Positions 12,111-20,983 of a stretch of 64,000 nt of DNA are shown here, piece after piece; positions within the stretch are counted from its first letter, which is position 1, and every line of letters starts with the position of its first letter. Below the pieces are notes generated by a model. That model was not told the origin of the DNA and did no database searches. It saw nothing but the letters and a program-made list of their open reading frames with translations. The translations under genes were made by a program, and so were the position numbers. The stretch comes from Microbacterium rhizomatis. GTDB taxonomy: Bacteria > Actinomycetota > Actinomycetes > Actinomycetales > Microbacteriaceae. The stretch is from the NCBI RefSeq assembly GCF_008710745.1, contig NZ_VYSA01000001.1, forward strand, positions 620,001 through 684,000, in the 5' to 3' direction.

Positions 12111-13612
12111 GCGCTGCCCTCTCCGCTTTCACTCTCTTCGTCGGCTGCTTGTTCGCCGTCGAGCTTCTCGCCGTCTGGTTCTTCGCCGTCTGGTTCGTCG
12201 TCTTTGTGCGCGCGTGCATTCGCGAGGGCGTCGAGGAACGACGACGACCATGCGTGGACGTCGTTCTCGATGACCTTGCGCCGCATCGCGCGCATGCGAC
12301 GACCCTGCTCCGCGGGGGGCATCTCGACCGCGCGCACGATCGTGTCCTTCAGCGCGTCGATGTCGTGCGGGTTGATGCGCAGCGCCGTACCGAGCTCGTC
12401 TGCGGCACCGGCGAACTCGCTCAGGATCAGCACTCCCCTGTTGTCGGTGCGCGTTGCCACATACTCCTTGGCGACGAGGTTCATGCCGTCCCGCAGTGCG
12501 GTCACGAGCATGACGTCGGCGGCGAGGAACAGCGCGACCATCTCTTCGCGCGGGTAGCCCTGGTGGAGGTAGCGGATCGCGGTGTGATCCATCGTGTCGC
12601 GATCGCCGCCGATGCGGCTGACCATGAGCTCGATCTCGTCGCGCAGCTGCACGTACGCCTCGACGCGCTCGCGGCTCGGACTGGCGACCTGCACGAGCGT
12701 CACGTCCTCCACCGAGAGTCGTCCGTCCTCGAGCAGCTCGCCGAAGGCCTTGAGGCGGTGCCTGATGCCCTTGGTGTAGTCGAGCCGGTCGACCCCGAGC
12801 AGGATCTTGGACGGGTTGCCGAGGCTCTCGCGGATCTCGGCCGCCCGCGCCCGCACGTCCGCCCGCTGGGCGAGTTCGACGTACGAGGCGGTGTCGATCG
12901 AGATCGGGAACGCTTTGGCCAGGACGTTGCGCGTCTCACCGTCCCGCTCCGGGACGGTGATCCCGGAGGCCTTCGTCACATAGCGCAGCTGACGGCGGAT
13001 CGCGCGAGCGAAGTTTCCGGCATCCGCCACACGCTGGAATCCGACGACATCGGCCCCGAGGAGTCCTTCGAGCACCTGGCGCCGCCAGGGCAGTTGCGAG
13101 AAGAGCCCGTATGCCGGAAAGGGAATGTGGTGGAAGTACCCGATCGTGAGGTCGGGCCGCAGATCCCGGAGCATGCGAGGCACGAGCTGGAGCTGATAGT
13201 CCTGCACCCACACGGTGCCGCCTTCGGCGGTGACGGATGCCGTGGCCTCCGCGAACCGGCGGTTGACCTTCACGTACGCATCCCACCAGACGCGGCGATA
13301 GCGGGGTTCCGCGATCACGTCGTGATAGAGCGGCCAGATCGTGTCGTTGGAGAAGCCCTCGTAGTAGAGCTGCACCTCTTCTTCAGACAGAGGGACGGGC
13401 ACGAGATGCGTGCCCTCGAAGTCGAACGGCTCGATATCCAGTCCCGCTTGACCGGGCCAGCCCACCCACGCACCGTCTTCACGGCGCATGAGCGGCTCGA
13501 GTGCGGTGACCAGACCCCCGGGCGAACGGCGCCAGACGTCGTCACCCGTGGCACCCTCCACCCGGTCGACGGGGAGGCGGTTGGCGACGACGACCAGTTC
13601 TGCCTGAGGCAC
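12107..13612 (-). CDS. otsA: Trehalose-6-phosphate synthase
   Basis: This GT20 glycosyltransferase joins UDP- or ADP-glucose to glucose 6-phosphate. Motifs in order: 'VVVANRLPVDR' at the N-terminus, 'VWVQDYQLQLVPRML' (near residue 135), 'HIPFPAYGLFSQLPW' (near residue 157), 'GVDRLDYTKGI' (near residue 272) and 'ALRDGMNLVAKEYVA' (near residue 373). The last 30 residues are an acidic tail with three near-repeats of 'DGEEPDGEK'-like sequence, which are not part of the fold. It heads the ots-ilv series of minus-strand genes. Confidence 0.95.
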   Translation of the reverse strand: MPQAELVVVANRLPVDRVEGATGDDVWRRSPGGLVTALEPLMRREDGAWVGWPGQAGLDIEPFDFEGTHLVPVPLSEEEVQLYYEGFSNDTIWPLYHDVIAEPRYRRVWWDAYVKVNRRFAEATASVTAEGGTVWVQDYQLQLVPRMLRDLRPDLTIGYFHHIPFPAYGLFSQLPWRRQVLEGLLGADVVGFQRVADAGNFARAIRRQLRYVTKASGITVPERDGETRNVLAKAFPISIDTASYVELAQRADVRARAAEIRESLGNPSKILLGVDRLDYTKGIRHRLKAFGELLEDGRLSVEDVTLVQVASPSRERVEAYVQLRDEIELMVSRIGGDRDTMDHTAIRYLHQGYPREEMVALFLAADVMLVTALRDGMNLVAKEYVATRTDNRGVLILSEFAGAADELGTALRINPHDIDALKDTIVRAVEMPPAEQGRRMRAMRRKVIENDVHAWSSSFLDALANARAHKDDEPDGEEPDGEKLDGEQAADEESESGEGSA

Positions 13613-13708
13613 GGGTTCTCCTGTTTCGATCGTTCTTCAGGCTAACAGCGTGCAGCGCGCCGCCCGCCCCCGTGGCCGCGCCCGGCCAGGTCGCTGTAGC
13701 GTGGTGGG

Positions 13709-13963
13709 ATGCGCAAGTACCTCTTCGGAACCGGGATCATCAGCGCCGTCTTCAGCGGGATCACCCTCCTGCGCGGAGCGCGGGATTCGGAGTTCACCTG
13801 GCGGGAGGCGCTCGCATGGCTGAGCTGGGGAATCACGTTCGCGCTGGCGATCGGCGCCATCGTCGACGCGCGACGGGCGTCGCGCGGGCACCTCGTCTCG
13901 GCGGATTCTCCGGTCTCGGGCAAGGAGCGGAAGCTCGCCGAGCGGCACCTGCGACACAGCTGA
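13709..13963 (+). CDS. Small membrane protein, function unknown
   Basis: The 84-residue product has two hydrophobic segments (about residues 5-20 and 33-52) separated by a short charged stretch, and a basic C-terminus. It diverges from otsA and ends 12 bases before the convergent thiolase stop. I recognise no family with known function. Confidence 0.65.
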   Translation: MRKYLFGTGIISAVFSGITLLRGARDSEFTWREALAWLSWGITFALAIGAIVDARRASRGHLVSADSPVSGKERKLAERHLRHS

Positions 13964-13975
13964 ACCCTCGGTGCG

Positions 13976-15160
13976 TCAGCGGGTGAGGATCAGCGCCTCC
14001 CCCTGACCGCCGCCACCGCACAGGCCTACGGCCGCGATTCCCGAGCCGCGCCGCAGCAGTTGGTGCACCGCGTGCACCGCGAGGCGATTGCCGGACGCGC
14101 CGATCGGATGCCCGATGGCGATCCCGCCCCCGTGGATGTTGACGACGTCGTCGTCCAGACCCAGTTCGCGCTGGGATCGGGCGACGACCGCACCGAAGGC
14201 TTCGTTGATCTCGACGAAGTCGAGATCGGATGCGGTGAGCCCCTGCTTCTGGAGCGCACGAGCGATCGCGTGAGCGGGCTGGGCGTGCAGCGAGTTGTCC
14301 GGACCGGCGACCTGCCCCGAAGCACCGACGGCGGCGAGGACGGGCCACCCGTTCTCGTCGGCATGTGCGCGCGTCGTGAGGATCACCGCCGAGGCGCCGT
14401 CCGAGATCTGCGATGAGTTGCCCGCCGTGATCGAGCCGCCCTCCGTGAAGGCGGCGCGCAGAGTTGCGAGAGTCTCGACCGTCGTGTCAGGACGGATGCC
14501 CTCATCCGTCGTCACCAGAATCGGGTCTCCGCGCCGCTGCGGCACTTCGACGGTCACGATCTCGGCATCGAAGACGCCGTCGGCCTGCGCGGCGGCGGCG
14601 CGCTGGTGAGAGCGGGCGGCTACGGCATCCTGCTCCTCGCGCGTCACCTCGTACTTTCCGTTGAGGGCCTCCGTGGACGCGCCCATGCTGACACGGTCGT
14701 ACGCATCGGTGAGGCCGTCGTACGCCATGTGGTCGAGCACCTCGACGCTGCCGTACTGCCACCCGTCGCGCGAGCCCATCAGCAGGTGGGGCGCACGGGT
14801 CATCGACTCCATGCCCGCCGCCACGACGACCTTCGCATCGCCCACGCGGATCATCCGGGCGGCGTCGATGATGGCGGTGAGACCCGAAAGGCACACCTTG
14901 TTGACTCCGGAGGCGGGGACGTCCCAGCCGAGGCCGGCGTTGATGGCGGCCTGACGCGCCGGATTCTGTCCCGATCCGGCCGGAAGCACCTGGCCGACGA
15001 TGACCGCGCCCACCTGGTCCACCGGAATGCCTCCGGCCTCGAGCGCTCCCTTGATCGCGAATCCGCCCAGCTGGGGGGCGCTGAACGCGGCGAGCTGACC
15101 CTTGAGGCGGCCCTGCGGCGTGCGTGCGGCCGCCACGATGACGATGTCGTCCTGGATCAT
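13976..15160 (-). CDS. Acetyl-CoA C-acetyltransferase (thiolase)
   Basis: It cleaves acetoacetyl-CoA to two acetyl-CoA, or works in reverse. The 394-residue protein has the active-site Cys in 'VNKVCLSGL' (near residue 87), 'VEINEAFGAVVA', the His-containing 'GGGIAIGHPIGASGN' and the second Cys in 'VGLCGGGGQG'. The GHPIGASG form fits acetoacetyl-CoA thiolase rather than the beta-ketoadipyl PcaF type. The ATG at 15160 follows 'AAGGAG'. It lies downstream of the CoA-transferase pair, completing acetoacetate to acetyl-CoA conversion. Confidence 0.93.
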   Translation of the reverse strand: MIQDDIVIVAAARTPQGRLKGQLAAFSAPQLGGFAIKGALEAGGIPVDQVGAVIVGQVLPAGSGQNPARQAAINAGLGWDVPASGVNKVCLSGLTAIIDAARMIRVGDAKVVVAAGMESMTRAPHLLMGSRDGWQYGSVEVLDHMAYDGLTDAYDRVSMGASTEALNGKYEVTREEQDAVAARSHQRAAAAQADGVFDAEIVTVEVPQRRGDPILVTTDEGIRPDTTVETLATLRAAFTEGGSITAGNSSQISDGASAVILTTRAHADENGWPVLAAVGASGQVAGPDNSLHAQPAHAIARALQKQGLTASDLDFVEINEAFGAVVARSQRELGLDDDVVNIHGGGIAIGHPIGASGNRLAVHAVHQLLRRGSGIAAVGLCGGGGQGEALILTR

Positions 15161-15181
15161 GATCTGCTCCTTCTGATGAGG

Positions 15182-15210
15182 CGTTTCGTCTCGCTTCGCT
15201 CGCTCAACGA
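15182..15210 (+). repeat. Short dispersed intergenic repeat, copy 2, overlapping a gene end
   Basis: This is the reverse complement of the element at 7148-7178 with a single mismatch over 29 bases. It overlaps the last codons of the CoA-transferase B gene: the TGA stop of that gene (15204-15206) and the preceding Arg codon fall within the repeat. The overlap suggests the repeat arrived later and supplied a new stop. Confidence 0.6.
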
Positions 15211-15854
15211 GCGGGCGCGGAGAGCCCGATGATGAGCGGCGGCTCGGTCGCCGCGACGACGTCGTCGACGCTGACGCCCGGCGCGGTCTCGACCAGGACG
15301 AGGCCATCCGCCGTCACGTCGATCACCGCGAGGTCGGTGATGATGCGATCGACGACCCCCTTGCCGGTGAGCGGGAGCGAGCACTCGTCCACGATCTTGG
15401 GCGACCCGTCGCGGGCGACATGCTCCATGAGCACGATGACCTTCCCCGCGCCGTGCACGAGGTCCATCGCGCCGCCGGGGCCCTTCACCATCTTTCCCGG
15501 GATCATCCAGTTCGCGATGTCGCCGGTCGCCGACACCTGCATCGCGCCGAGGATCGCCGCGTCGATCTTGCCCCCGCGGATCATCCCGAAGCTCGTCGCC
15601 GAGTCGAAGTAGGCCGCCCCGGGAAGGACGGTGACGGTCTCTTTGCCCGCGTTGATCAGGTCGGGATCGACGTGCTCGTCCGTCGGGTACGGACCGACGC
15701 CGAGGATACCGTTCTCCGACTGCAGCACGACGGTGACGCCTGCGGGCACGTGGTTGGGCACGAGGGTGGGCAGGCCGATGCCGAGGTTCACGTACGATCC
15801 GTCGGCGAGTTCGGCGGCCGCACGCGCAGCCATCTGGTCTCTTGTCAGTGCCAT
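15204..15854 (-). CDS. scoB: 3-oxoacid CoA-transferase subunit B
   Basis: With subunit A it moves CoA from succinyl-CoA to acetoacetate or a related 3-oxoacid. The 216-residue protein has the catalytic-Glu motif 'LQSENGILG' (near residue 45) and '[18 protein letters not shown]' before it. Its C-terminal residues and stop lie in a dispersed repeat. The subunit A stop is three bases upstream. Beta-ketoadipate transferases (PcaIJ) are similar in sequence; the thiolase type and nearby 3-hydroxybutyrate dehydrogenase favour acetoacetate. Confidence 0.9.
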   Translation of the reverse strand: MALTRDQMAARAAAELADGSYVNLGIGLPTLVPNHVPAGVTVVLQSENGILGVGPYPTDEHVDPDLINAGKETVTVLPGAAYFDSATSFGMIRGGKIDAAILGAMQVSATGDIANWMIPGKMVKGPGGAMDLVHGAGKVIVLMEHVARDGSPKIVDECSLPLTGKGVVDRIITDLAVIDVTADGLVLVETAPGVSVDDVVAATEPPLIIGLSAPAR

Positions 15855-15857
15855 GGC

Positions 15858-16643
15858 TCAGGCCTTCTCGTGGTTCGGCGAGGCCGAGACGGTGCGCCGT
15901 TCGATGCGCTTGTCGATCCCGGTTCCCACCTCGATGATGCGGTGCACGTAGACGCCCGGCAGATGGATGCTGTCGGGATCGAGCCCGCCGGGCTCCACCA
16001 GTTCTTCGACCTGGGCGATGCAGACCCGGCCCGCCATTGCGGCGAGCGGGTTGAAGTTGCGGGCCGCCTTGTTGAAGACGAGGTTGCCGTGGCGGTCTCC
16101 TCGGAGCGCATGGACGAGGGCGAAGTCGGTCTGGATCGCCTCCTCGAGCACGAAGTCGCGGGGCTCGCCGCCGACGTCGAACAATCGCACTTCTTTCGTC
16201 GGCGAGGCCACGGCGATCCCGCCCGACCCGTCGTAACGGCGCGGGAGTCCACCCTCCGCCACCTGCGTGCCCACGCCGGTCTGCGTGAAGAAGGCCGCGA
16301 TCCCCGACCCGCCCGCGCGGAGCTTCTCGGCGAGGGTGCCCTGCGGAGTGAGTTCGAGCTCCAGCTCGCCCGACAGGAACTGCCGCTCGAACTCCTTGTT
16401 CTCGCCGACGTACGACGAGGTCATCTTGCGGATGCGCTTGGCGTTGAGCAGGATGCCGAGCCCCCAGTCGTCGGTGCCGCAGTTGTTGCTCACGATGCTG
16501 AGGTCGCGCGTGCCCTGGGCGAGCAGCGCCTCGATGAGCAGAGTCGGGTTTCCGGAGAGCCCGAACCCGCCGACCGCGAGGGTCGCACCGTCCTGGATGT
16601 CGGCGACGGCCTCCGCCGCCGAGCCGTACGTCTTGTCGATCAC
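15858..16643 (-). CDS. scoA: 3-oxoacid CoA-transferase subunit A
   Basis: The 261-residue protein has the family start 'IQDGATLAVGGFGLSGNP' followed by 'YVGENKEFERQ' and 'TPQGTLAEKLRAGGSGI'. It partners subunit B, encoded immediately downstream. No ATG lies at the right place; GTG at 16643 is chosen because 'GAGGGA' sits six bases before it, over GTG at 16649. A divergent IclR gene starts about 100 bases away and probably controls this operon. Confidence 0.9.
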   Translation of the reverse strand: MIDKTYGSAAEAVADIQDGATLAVGGFGLSGNPTLLIEALLAQGTRDLSIVSNNCGTDDWGLGILLNAKRIRKMTSSYVGENKEFERQFLSGELELELTPQGTLAEKLRAGGSGIAAFFTQTGVGTQVAEGGLPRRYDGSGGIAVASPTKEVRLFDVGGEPRDFVLEEAIQTDFALVHALRGDRHGNLVFNKAARNFNPLAAMAGRVCIAQVEELVEPGGLDPDSIHLPGVYVHRIIEVGTGIDKRIERRTVSASPNHEKA

Positions 16644-16707
16644 GGGCACTCCCTCATGTCTCGTCCACCCATCCTGCACGTCATCGCCGGCACGCCCACG
16701 CAGCCGG

Positions 16708-16752
16708 TTGCCATGTGGAGATCTCTGCGCGTACTGTCCATATCGTGGACAG
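16708..16752 (+). promoter_or_regulatory. IclR promoter with overlapping operator, leaderless start
   Basis: TTGCCA (16708-16713) and TACTGT (16732-16737), 18 bases apart, read as -35 and -10. Transcription would begin at or near the GTG at 16745, so no ribosome-binding site is needed. A perfect inverted repeat CTGTCCA-tatcg-TGGACAG (16734-16752) covers the -10 and the start codon, fitting repression by the IclR protein itself. Confidence 0.55.
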
Positions 16753-17533
16753 CGAGTCATCGAAAGGCGTCCCAGGGGCGCAGTCGGTCGCACGTGCAGC
16801 CCGCCTTCTGCGCCTGGTCACCGCGGGGGGTGCCGACGGGGTGGGCGTCTCGGAGCTCGCGCTCGACGCCGCGCTCACACGTCCCACGACGCACCGTCTG
16901 CTGACCGCGCTGCGGGTCGAGGGGCTCGTCGACCACGACGATCGGACGGGGCGGTGGCTGCCGGGCCCGGAGCTCTATCTGATGGGCACGGTTGCCGCAT
17001 CCCGCTACGACATCACCGGAATCGCCCGCGACGTCGTGCGTTCTCTCGCGGTCCGCACCGAGGAGAGTGCGTTCCTGTCAGTACGTCGGGGGGACGAGAC
17101 GGTGTGCATCATGCGCGAGGAGGGGAGCTTCCCGATCCGATCGTTCGTCCTGGCGGAGGGCGTGCGGTTCCCGCTCGGGGTCGCCTCGGCGGGGCTCGCG
17201 ATCCTCTCGTTCCTGCCGCCCCACGATGTGGACGCGTACCTCGATCGGCACCCCGAGCTGCCCGCGCGCTGGGGGCCAGCCCACGAGGAACCCCGTCTCA
17301 AGGCGCGTCTGCGCGAAACCCGCGAACGTGGCTTCGCGCTCAACCCCGGACTGATCGTGGAAGGCAGCTTCGGGCTCGGTGCCGCAGTGTTCGATCGCGA
17401 CGGCCACCCGCAGTGGGCGCTCAGTATCACCGGCGTGGAGTTCCGTTTCGGCCCGGACCGCCTCGCCGACCTCGGCCGCACGCTCCTGGCGCACGCGCAT
17501 CAGCTCACGACACGCGTCGCGCTCGTGCGGTGA
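16745..17533 (+). CDS. IclR-family transcriptional regulator
   Basis: The 262-residue protein has an N-terminal winged helix with 'ALTRPTTHRLLTAL' (near residue 45) and the IclR effector domain with 'ESAFLSVRRGDETVCI' and 'RERGFALNPGLI'. IclR proteins commonly control catabolism of aromatic or organic acids. It diverges from the scoAB-thiolase operon, its likely target. I prefer GTG 16745 to an in-frame GTG at 16715 because the promoter described above runs into it. Confidence 0.87.
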   Translation: MDSESSKGVPGAQSVARAARLLRLVTAGGADGVGVSELALDAALTRPTTHRLLTALRVEGLVDHDDRTGRWLPGPELYLMGTVAASRYDITGIARDVVRSLAVRTEESAFLSVRRGDETVCIMREEGSFPIRSFVLAEGVRFPLGVASAGLAILSFLPPHDVDAYLDRHPELPARWGPAHEEPRLKARLRETRERGFALNPGLIVEGSFGLGAAVFDRDGHPQWALSITGVEFRFGPDRLADLGRTLLAHAHQLTTRVALVR

Positions 17534-17556
17534 CGAGGTCTGGCGCGGCGACGACC

Positions 17557-18456
17557 TCATACCGCTGATGCGCCGAGCTCTTCGCGGACGGCCGAAGCCA
17601 CAGCATCCGCTCCCCGATCCGACAGCACGATCGTGTAGTGATTCACGTCCGCCACGGGCACGTGCCTGAGGCCCGGGTAAGCCGCGACGAGTCCGGGCAG
17701 CCGGTCTGCGGCATACAGGGCGGGCACCTGGTCGAGCAGCCCGCGCTCGGCCGTCATCAGGAGTGTCGGATGTCGGAGCCCCGCGAGCGCGTCGGCGATG
17801 GCGTTCCCGGTGTTCTGGTCGAGAGAGTCGGCCTCCACCGTCGCGAGCGTGGTCGCCGGCCGCAGGTCGGGCCGGTCGCCGACGAGGTCGTAGGCCAGGT
17901 ATGCCTCCAGGGCCGGCGACCAGTCCCGGGCGAACGCGGGATGGGCCCGCCAGAAGTCGAGATATGCATCGACGGAGGCGAACCGCATCGCGAGTCGCTC
18001 TGCGGTGGGGCCGAGCACGAGGCGCACGACGTCCTGCGGAGCGAGTCCGGCCGGCAGATCGAGAGGGAGGCCGCCGTCCACGAGCACGAGCCGCGTGACC
18101 CGCTCGGGGTGCTCCTCACCCAGGACGAGACCGGCGAACGCCCCCATCGAGTGGCCCACGACGAGAGCGTGATCGACGTCGAGCGCGTCGAGCACCGCGG
18201 TGAGGTCCCGGGCGTGCGAGGAGAGACCGGCCGAGACCGGCAGTGCGTTGCTGCGGCCTCGGCCACGGAGGTCGGGGGCGATGAGCCGCAGGTCCGGCAA
18301 CCGGTCCGCCACGAGCGCCCACGAGAGGTGGGATGCCGTCACCCCGTGGATGAGCAGCACGGCGGGCGCGTCAGGCGCGTCGTGCCGCGGTTCCCAGACG
18401 CCGACGCGCAGCGCTCCTCCGTCGACCGGGACATCGACGGAGCGGTACCTGCTCAT
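17557..18456 (-). CDS. Alpha/beta-hydrolase
   Basis: The 299-residue protein has the oxyanion segment 'LLIHGVTASHLSW' (near residue 35), the nucleophile elbow 'VVGHSMGAFAG' (Ser near residue 112) and a late His in 'VADVNHYTIV'. Substrate is unknown. Its ATG overlaps the stop of the 3-hydroxybutyrate dehydrogenase gene by four bases, so the two are co-expressed; a role on hydroxybutyrate esters or oligomers is a reasonable guess only. Confidence 0.85.
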   Translation of the reverse strand: MSRYRSVDVPVDGGALRVGVWEPRHDAPDAPAVLLIHGVTASHLSWALVADRLPDLRLIAPDLRGRGRSNALPVSAGLSSHARDLTAVLDALDVDHALVVGHSMGAFAGLVLGEEHPERVTRLVLVDGGLPLDLPAGLAPQDVVRLVLGPTAERLAMRFASVDAYLDFWRAHPAFARDWSPALEAYLAYDLVGDRPDLRPATTLATVEADSLDQNTGNAIADALAGLRHPTLLMTAERGLLDQVPALYAADRLPGLVAAYPGLRHVPVADVNHYTIVLSDRGADAVASAVREELGASAV

Positions 18457-19205
18457 CGGGCTGTCCATCCGCCGTCCATCGTGTACGACGCGCCCGTCAC
18501 CATGCCCGCCCTGTCGGAGACGAGCCAGCCGACGAGCGACGCGACCTCGTCGGGTTCGATGAGCCGCTTGATCGCGTTCTCGGTGAGCATGACCTTCTCG
18601 AGGACCTCGGATTCCGGGATGCCGTGCACCCGCGCCTGATCGGCGATCTGGTGTTCGACCAGCGGCGTGCGCACATACGACGGGTTGACGCAGTTGCTCG
18701 TCACTCCGTGCGGCGCCCCTTCGAGCGCTGTCACCTTCGAGAGTCCTTCCAGCGCATGTTTGGCCGTCACATACGCGGACTTGAAGGCGCTCGCCCGGAG
18801 CCCGTGTGCGCTCGATACGTTGATGATCCGACCCCACCCGCGGCGATACATCCCCGGCAGCACGGCGCGGATCAGAAGGAACGGCGACTCGACCATGAGC
18901 CGCAGCATGAGGCGGAAGGTTTCGGGCTCGAACTCGGGGATAGGACTCACATGCTGGATGCCGACGTTGTTGACCAGGATGTCCACGTCGAGCGAGAGCT
19001 CCTCCATCGCGGACGTGTCGGCAAGATCGACGAGCCAGGCGTCGCCGCCGACCTCTTCGGCGATCGATTCGGTCAGATACACATGATGATCGGCGATCAC
19101 GATGTGTGCGCCGCGCGAGGCGAACTCGCGCACGCACGCCAGCCCGATTCCGCTTGCTCCTCCCGTGACGAGCGCCCGTTTGCCCGCGAGGTCCTGTTCG
19201 GTCAT
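18453..19205 (-). CDS. bdhA: 3-hydroxybutyrate dehydrogenase, SDR family
   Basis: It interconverts 3-hydroxybutyrate and acetoacetate with NAD. The 250-residue protein has 'VTGGASGIGLACVREFA' (near residue 13), the subgroup-typical 'NNVGIQHVSPIPEFEPE' (near residue 85), the catalytic 'NVSSAHG' and 'YVTAKHALEG', and 'NCVNPSYVRTPLVEHQI'. The 'IQHV' and 'VRTPLVEHQI' stretches mark 3-hydroxybutyrate dehydrogenases within the SDR family. Product acetoacetate would feed the transferase and thiolase genes about 2 kb away. Confidence 0.9.
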   Translation of the reverse strand: MTEQDLAGKRALVTGGASGIGLACVREFASRGAHIVIADHHVYLTESIAEEVGGDAWLVDLADTSAMEELSLDVDILVNNVGIQHVSPIPEFEPETFRLMLRLMVESPFLLIRAVLPGMYRRGWGRIINVSSAHGLRASAFKSAYVTAKHALEGLSKVTALEGAPHGVTSNCVNPSYVRTPLVEHQIADQARVHGIPESEVLEKVMLTENAIKRLIEPDEVASLVGWLVSDRAGMVTGASYTMDGGWTAR

Positions 19206-19280
19206 TTCTGTCTCCTGTCCTCCGGATGCACCGGGCGCCGATCACAGTCTCGTGGATGCGGGCGGACTCGCCGAGTATCC

Positions 19281-19306
19281 ATACCTTAGGTATATACTTT
19301 GGGTAT
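19281..19306 (+). promoter_or_regulatory. Two abutting 13-base MarR operators over a leaderless start
   Basis: ATACCTTAGGTAT (19281-19293) is a perfect palindrome around its central base. It is followed without a gap by ATACTTTGGGTAT (19294-19306), a less perfect copy. TATACT (19293-19298) reads as a -10 element seven bases before the ATG at 19305, so the message should be leaderless. The second operator covers the start codon, a strong design for autorepression. Confidence 0.6.
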
Positions 19307-19739
19307 GAGTAGATCCCACGACATCGAACGGATCGTGATTGCGGCTCACGCGCTGACCCGCATCGCCGCGAGCGAGACCGGAAACGACGCGCCCGCCGCG
19401 CAGTGGCGCACCCTCAGCATCCTGCGCTCGGAAGGCCCCATCCGGCTCGGAGAACTCGCCGCCGCGAGCCGTGTCACCCAGCCCGGCATGACCCGCCTGG
19501 TGGGGCAGCTCGCCGATGCGGGGCTCGTCGAGCGCACGACCGACCCGTCCGACTCGCGTGCGACCGTGGTGGCCGTGACCGAGGACGGGGCGCGCGCGCT
19601 GGACTCCTGGCTCGTGCAGCTGCGGGATGCGCTCGAGCCTCGGTTCGCCGATCTCGACGACGAAGATTGGGATGCCCTGGCGCGCGTCGCCGACATCCTC
19701 TCGGCTCGCACCACCGCGCCGGTCGGAGCAGCACGATGA
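19305..19739 (+). CDS. MarR-family transcriptional regulator
   Basis: The 144-residue winged-helix protein has 'LAAASRVTQPGMTRLVGQL' as recognition helix (near residue 50) and the wing 'RTTDPSDSRATVVAVTEDG'. It should bind the twin palindromes over its own start and repress itself and the exporter gene that follows with a four-base overlap. An in-frame TTG at 19299 is an unlikely start. The inducer is presumably a substrate of the exporter. Confidence 0.88.
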   Translation: MSRSHDIERIVIAAHALTRIAASETGNDAPAAQWRTLSILRSEGPIRLGELAAASRVTQPGMTRLVGQLADAGLVERTTDPSDSRATVVAVTEDGARALDSWLVQLRDALEPRFADLDDEDWDALARVADILSARTTAPVGAAR

Positions 19740-20968
19740 TGGCGCACGCCGCGCCCACCTCGAGCATCTGGCGGCAGCCGATGCAGGTGTGGGCCGTCGC
19801 CTTCGCGTGCGTCGTCGCGTTCATGGGCATCGGCCTGGTCGACCCCATCCTGCCCGCGATCGCCGACCAGCTGCAGGCGAGCCCCGTCGAGACAGAGATG
19901 CTCTTCACGAGCTATCTGCTCGTGACCGGCCTCGCGATGCTCATCACGAGCTGGGTGTCCAGCCGTATCGGCGTGAAGGCCACCCTCCTGATCGGCCTGG
20001 CACTCATCGTGGTCTTCGCGCTCGCCTGCGCTCTCAGCGGCAGCGTCGACGCCGTCATCGGCTTCCGCGCCGGCTGGGGTCTCGGCAACGCCCTGTTCAT
20101 CTCGACCGCCCTGGCGACCATCGTGGGAGCGGCCTCCGGCGGCAGCGGTGCGGCGATCGTGCTCTACGAGGCAGCCCTCGGGCTGGGCATCGCCGTCGGT
20201 CCGCTGCTCGGTGGCCTGCTCGGCGAGGTGAGCTGGCGCGGACCGTTCTTCGGCGTGGCCGTGCTCATGTCGGTCGCCTTCATCGCGATCGCCGTCCTGC
20301 TGAAGACCCGCGGCGAGAAGCGCGCTCCCGTGCCGCTCTCGGCACCCATCAAGGCACTCGGAAGGCCGGCACTGGCGGTGCTCGCGATCGCTGCACTGTT
20401 CTACAACATCGGCTTCTTCGTGCTGCTCGCCTTCTCGCCCTTCCCGCTGGGCTTCTCGGCGATGGGGCTCGGACTGACGTTCTTCGCCTGGGGCGTGGGC
20501 CTCGCGGTCACGAGCGTGTGGGTGGCCCCGATCCTCACGAGACGGATGCCGCGCACGACGATCCTGCTGATCATGCTGCCCCTCCTCGCCCTCGATCTCG
20601 TCGCGGCGGGTGTGTTCGTGAGCACGGCATGGGCGCTCGTGGTGTGCATCGTCGTCGGCGGACTCTTCCTCGGCGTCCTCAACACGGTGCTGACCGAGTC
20701 GGTCATGGAAGCCACCGATCTGCCCCGCGCGGTCGCGTCCTCGTCGTATTCCGCCGTGCGATTCCTCGGCGGTGCGGCCGCTCCCCCGATCGCCGCCCTG
20801 CTGTGGCACCTCTACGGCCCGACCGTGCCGTACGTGTTCGCCGCGGCATCCGTCGTCATCGCGGCTGTCGTGATCGCCGTCGGGCGTCGCGTTCTCGCGC
20901 CGATCGACGGGCGCGAGGCCGATGCGGCCGATGAGGGTGCGGCGGTGCTCGTCGGCGACGCGGCCTGA
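19736..20968 (+). CDS. MFS exporter (DHA1-like)
   Basis: The 410-residue protein has about 12 membrane segments. 'GIGLVDPILPAIADQL' near residue 30 matches multidrug MFS proteins of the DHA1 type, and 'GLGNALFISTALATIVGAA' is in the fourth to fifth segments. ATG at 19736 overlaps the MarR stop; ATG at 19739 is equally possible. The MarR-MFS coupling suggests inducible export of a toxic compound. Confidence 0.87.
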   Translation: MMAHAAPTSSIWRQPMQVWAVAFACVVAFMGIGLVDPILPAIADQLQASPVETEMLFTSYLLVTGLAMLITSWVSSRIGVKATLLIGLALIVVFALACALSGSVDAVIGFRAGWGLGNALFISTALATIVGAASGGSGAAIVLYEAALGLGIAVGPLLGGLLGEVSWRGPFFGVAVLMSVAFIAIAVLLKTRGEKRAPVPLSAPIKALGRPALAVLAIAALFYNIGFFVLLAFSPFPLGFSAMGLGLTFFAWGVGLAVTSVWVAPILTRRMPRTTILLIMLPLLALDLVAAGVFVSTAWALVVCIVVGGLFLGVLNTVLTESVMEATDLPRAVASSSYSAVRFLGGAAAPPIAALLWHLYGPTVPYVFAAASVVIAAVVIAVGRRVLAPIDGREADAADEGAAVLVGDAA

Positions 20969-20983
20969 CGGCGCCGTGCGCTG

